From: Salmonirosea aquatica
GTDB lineage: Bacteria; Bacteroidota; Bacteroidia; Cytophagales; Spirosomataceae
NCBI RefSeq assembly: GCF_009296315.1
Contig: NZ_WHLY01000002.1
Span: forward strand, 4,872,501 to 4,936,500
Length of the DNA stretch: 64,000 nucleotides
Direction: 5' to 3'
The stretch's first letter is position 1. The number at the start of each line of letters is the position of its first letter. A model generated the notes under the pieces. The model saw only the letters and a list, made by a program, of their open reading frames with translations, made no database searches and was not told the DNA's origin. The position numbers were made by a program, and so were the translations under genes. Of this stretch, positions 61,906 to 64,000 are shown in pieces.

Positions 61906-61956
61906 ACTGCCGAAACGGCCAAAAGAACTTCATTTTTAGTGGGTTAAATCGCTAAA

Positions 61957-61993
61957 CAGCAGCTGTCGCTAGAACGATAGCTGCTTGTTTTGT
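61957..61993 (+). terminator. Terminator of the LytTR gene
   Basis: Stem formed by AGCAGCTGTCG (61958-61968) and CGATAGCTGCT (61975-61985), one G-U pair, loop CTAGAA, followed by TTGTTTTGTTT. It lies about 52 nt after the stop codon. Confidence 0.7.
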
Positions 61994-62140
61994 TTCTGAG
62001 GGGATGGAGAAACCGTGGGTTCAGGGAAAAATTGCGCGGCAAACCAGTATTTCCGAAAGGTAAAGTTCGGACATTTGCTACTTTGACAAAGAGACCGGGT
62101 GATTCCCGTCAAAACATCGTCTCTCTTTGAAAACCAGCCT

Positions 62141-62479
62141 ATGAAGCGCTATTGCCTGACCCTCGACTTGAAGGACGACCCCGCCCTGATCGAAAAATAT
62201 AAAGAACACCATGCTCCCGAGAATCAGTGGCCAGGCATCAACCGGCACATCCGGGCTACGGGGGTCGAACGCATGGAAATTTACCTGTTCGGTACCCGGA
62301 TGTGCATGTTCATGGAAGTACACGATGACTTCACCTTTGAGCGCATGGATGAGATGAACCGCCGGGACCCTGAAACCCAGAAATGGGAAAACCTGATGTG
62401 GGATTTTCAGCAGGCCGTGCCGGGGGCCAAGCCGGGTGAGAAATGGGTGTTCATGGAAAAGATTTTCGAGCTACCCTGA
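62141..62479 (+). CDS. rhaM: L-rhamnose/L-fucose mutarotase family protein
   Basis: This 112-residue protein, from the ATG giving MKRYCLTLDLKDDPALIEKY, belongs to the RhaM/DUF718 mutarotase family. Visible motifs are KEHHAPENQWPGINRHIRAT, GVERMEIYLFGTRMCMFMEV and WENLMWDFQQ. These enzymes interconvert sugar anomers. With an altronate/fuconate-type dehydratase gene directly downstream, the natural substrate could be L-fucose or L-rhamnose. Symbol given by family only. It is 88 nt upstream of the next gene, likely in one operon. Confidence 0.85.
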   Translation: MKRYCLTLDLKDDPALIEKYKEHHAPENQWPGINRHIRATGVERMEIYLFGTRMCMFMEVHDDFTFERMDEMNRRDPETQKWENLMWDFQQAVPGAKPGEKWVFMEKIFELP

Positions 62480-62567
62480 CCAGCTTTTCCAAGGTAGGAA
62501 GTGGTAATTTTACAGGATTAAGGTACCCTAACTAAATCAATTCGAAAATATTCAAACCAGATAAGCA

Positions 62568-64000
62568 GTGAATAAAATCGTGAAAGTCCATCCCGGCGAT
62601 GACGTGATCGTGGCCCTGACCGACCTCGAAGCGGGAGAGGAAGTCGAACTGGATGGCGAAACATACACCCTGACCGAAGCCATTCCGGCTAAACACAAGT
62701 TCGCGGCCCATACTTTTGCCCCCGGCGAGGAAATCCATATGTACGGGGTACTGGTAGGCAAAGCGCAGAGTGAGATTAGGCGGGGTAGCTGGCTTACCAC
62801 CTTCAATACGAAGCATGCGGCCACACCCCTGGCCGTGCGGGAAAGCCGCTATGACTGGACTCCACCCGATGTGTCGAAGTATGCACAGGCTACCTTCAAG
62901 GGTTTCCAGCGCAGCGACGGCAGCGTGGGTACGGCCAATTACTGGCTGGTGGTACCTCTGGTATTTTGTGAAAACCGCAACGTAGGCATTCTGAAAGAGG
63001 CGCTTACCCGCGCCCTGGGCTACGAAGTGGCCACGCCCTACCAGCATAAGGTAGAAAAAATATTGGCTATGCTACAGAGCGGACAGGATGATCTGCTGCT
63101 GGGCGAAGAAATGCCGCTGGTGACCAAGACAAAGCCTGTTTCGCCGGTATTTCCAAATGTGGATGGCATTAAATTTATTACCCATCAGATGGGCTGCGGA
63201 GGTACCCGGCAGGATGCCCGGGCGCTGTGTGGTCTGCTGGCGGGGTACATTACGCACCCCAATGTGGCCGGTGCCACCGTGCTGAGCCTGGGTTGTCAGA
63301 ATGCCGAAGAAACGACCTTGCGTGAGGAAATAGAAAAACGGGCGCCGGGCTTCGACCGCCCTGTGCACATACTCAACCACCAGACTTTGGGCAACGAAGA
63401 GCAGGTGATGGATCTGGCCCTGAAACAGACACTGCTTGGCTTAAAGGAGGCCAATCGTTGCGAGCGCACGGAGGTACCTTTATCAAAACTGTGCGTGGGA
63501 CTGGAATGCGGCGGTTCGGATGGTTTTTCGGGTATTTCGGCCAACCCCACGCTGGGCTATTTCTCCGATATGCTGGTAGCCCTGGGCGGAAAAGTGATCC
63601 TGTCCGAATTTCCCGAATTGTGCGGTGTTGAGCAGAATCTGGCCGATCGTTGTGTGGATCGTCCTACGGCCGAGCACTTTGCGCACCTGATGGCTACCTA
63701 CAGTCAGCGGGCTACGGCCGCCGGCTCGGGCTTTGACATGAATCCCTCTCCCGGCAACATCAAGGACGGTCTCATCACCGATGCCATCAAGTCGGCCGGA
63801 GCGGCCAAAAAGGGGGGTACCTCACCCGTGGTCGATGTGGTCGACTATCCCGGAAAAGCCACCAAACCGGGCCTGACGCTGCTCTGCACACCGGGCAACG
63901 ATGTGGAGTCTACCACGGCGGAGGTAGGGGCCGGCGCTACGGTAGTGCTGTTTACGACGGGGCTAGGTACCCCAACGGGCAACCCGATTGCGCCCATTGT
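62568..64000 (+). CDS. uxaA: UxaA-family altronate dehydratase, 3' end outside window
   Basis: Starting at the GTG at 62568 (an upstream in-frame stop excludes an earlier start), about 477 codons remain open to the window edge. The N-terminal SAF-like domain (IVKVHPGDDVIVALTDLEAG) is followed by the altronate/galactarate dehydratase core: THQMGCGGTRQDARALCGLL, LGCQNAEETTL, CVGLECGGSDGFSGISANP, LSEFPELCGVEQ and DMNPSPGNIKDGL, with several Cys and His for Fe binding. UxaA-type enzymes dehydrate sugar acids. The adjacent rhaM-like gene suggests L-fuconate or L-rhamnonate use. The predicted protein is incomplete at its C-terminus. Confidence 0.9.
   Translation, partial: MNKIVKVHPGDDVIVALTDLEAGEEVELDGETYTLTEAIPAKHKFAAHTFAPGEEIHMYGVLVGKAQSEIRRGSWLTTFNTKHAATPLAVRESRYDWTPPDVSKYAQATFKGFQRSDGSVGTANYWLVVPLVFCENRNVGILKEALTRALGYEVATPYQHKVEKILAMLQSGQDDLLLGEEMPLVTKTKPVSPVFPNVDGIKFITHQMGCGGTRQDARALCGLLAGYITHPNVAGATVLSLGCQNAEETTLREEIEKRAPGFDRPVHILNHQTLGNEEQVMDLALKQTLLGLKEANRCERTEVPLSKLCVGLECGGSDGFSGISANPTLGYFSDMLVALGGKVILSEFPELCGVEQNLADRCVDRPTAEHFAHLMATYSQRATAAGSGFDMNPSPGNIKDGLITDAIKSAGAAKKGGTSPVVDVVDYPGKATKPGLTLLCTPGNDVESTTAEVGAGATVVLFTTGLGTPTGNPIAPI

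Larger units (their letters stand above)
1..64000. repeat. Highly iterated palindrome GGTACC, dispersed
   Basis: I counted about 125-130 GGTACC words by eye in the 64 kb. At roughly 52% GC, composition predicts about 17, so enrichment is near seven-fold. Copies lie on coding sequence in all three phases: in-frame GGT-ACC (Gly-Thr, at 395 and 906), xGG-TAC-C (Gly-Tyr, at 1010) and G-GTA-CC (Val-Pro, in the molybdopterin enzyme near 2125). Others lie between genes (9138, 12437, 12452, 16914, 58925, 61449, 62521). They are nearly absent from 13900-18750, from 40770-44670 and from clpB. The count is manual and may be off by a few. Confidence 0.85.

Noticed and set aside
1-64000. tRNA or rRNA genes
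   Set aside because: I looked for T-loop-like GGTTCGAATCC words and found none that fit a cloverleaf, and no rRNA stretches are visible.

Overview
The window looks like chromosome from a free-living member of the Bacteroidota, most likely order Cytophagales (Spirosomataceae-like). The evidence is a SusC/SusD pair with a VCBS-repeat lipoprotein, outer-membrane barrel receptors with CarboxypepD-type N-terminal domains, a T9SS-style surface protein, LytTR regulators with LytS-type kinases, many relaxed-lipobox lipoproteins, and several promoter-like boxes of the Bacteroidota type (TTTG, about 20 nt, TAnnTTTG). I saw no rRNA, tRNA, CRISPR array, transposase or prophage. Most genes are core metabolic or transport genes of moderate GC.

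Layout: 1-1641 is the end of a galactose operon (galK, galM). 1706-6680, minus strand, carries a VF530-type protein, a YdeP-type molybdopterin oxidoreductase with its maturation factor FdhD, and a DEAD-box helicase. 6774-14282 has an SDR, an M23 peptidase, a DUF606 transporter, an S51 peptidase, a PhyH/AhpD-like coupled pair, an Imm5-like protein, a gluzincin-like lipoprotein or secreted protein, and rpiA. 14340-18540 is an AT-rich accessory block: a divergent HxlR regulator and NmrA-type quinone reductase with clustered operator-like repeats, a SnoaL-like protein, a broken membrane-protein ORF and a Schlafen/AlbA_2 ATPase-like protein. 18611-32592 holds a frameshifted amino-acid permease, an SpmA-SpmB fusion, a CrtI-like oxidoreductase, a PIN/DUF2281 toxin-antitoxin pair, a D-aminoacylase-like amidohydrolase, an SMP-30-like lipoprotein, a GMC dehydrogenase with its small subunit, and a LytS/LytTR two-component pair.

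32975-48804 is the surface/nutrient part: a barrel receptor, a lamin-tail T9SS-like protein, an HD hydrolase, a 1213-residue FG-GAP/ASPIC lipoprotein and a susC-susD operon. Between susD and the FG-GAP gene lies a duplicated, frameshifted susD 3' end plus its terminator. An unrecognised lipoprotein made of two near-identical cysteine-flanked domains sits between the two susD copies. 49249-64000 returns to metabolic genes: pgeF, an EEP-family protein, a metallophosphoesterase, gnd divergent from a gluconate kinase, a PfpI protein, clpB, an esterase, pheS, a stand-alone LytTR protein, and a rhaM-like mutarotase followed by an altronate-dehydratase gene that runs off the end.

The main genome-scale signal is the palindrome GGTACC. 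I counted about 125-130 copies by eye, roughly seven times what base composition predicts. They occur in all three reading phases and between genes, and are nearly absent from the AT-rich block, from the susD-duplication insert and from clpB. It behaves like a highly iterated palindrome and deserves a proper genome-wide test.
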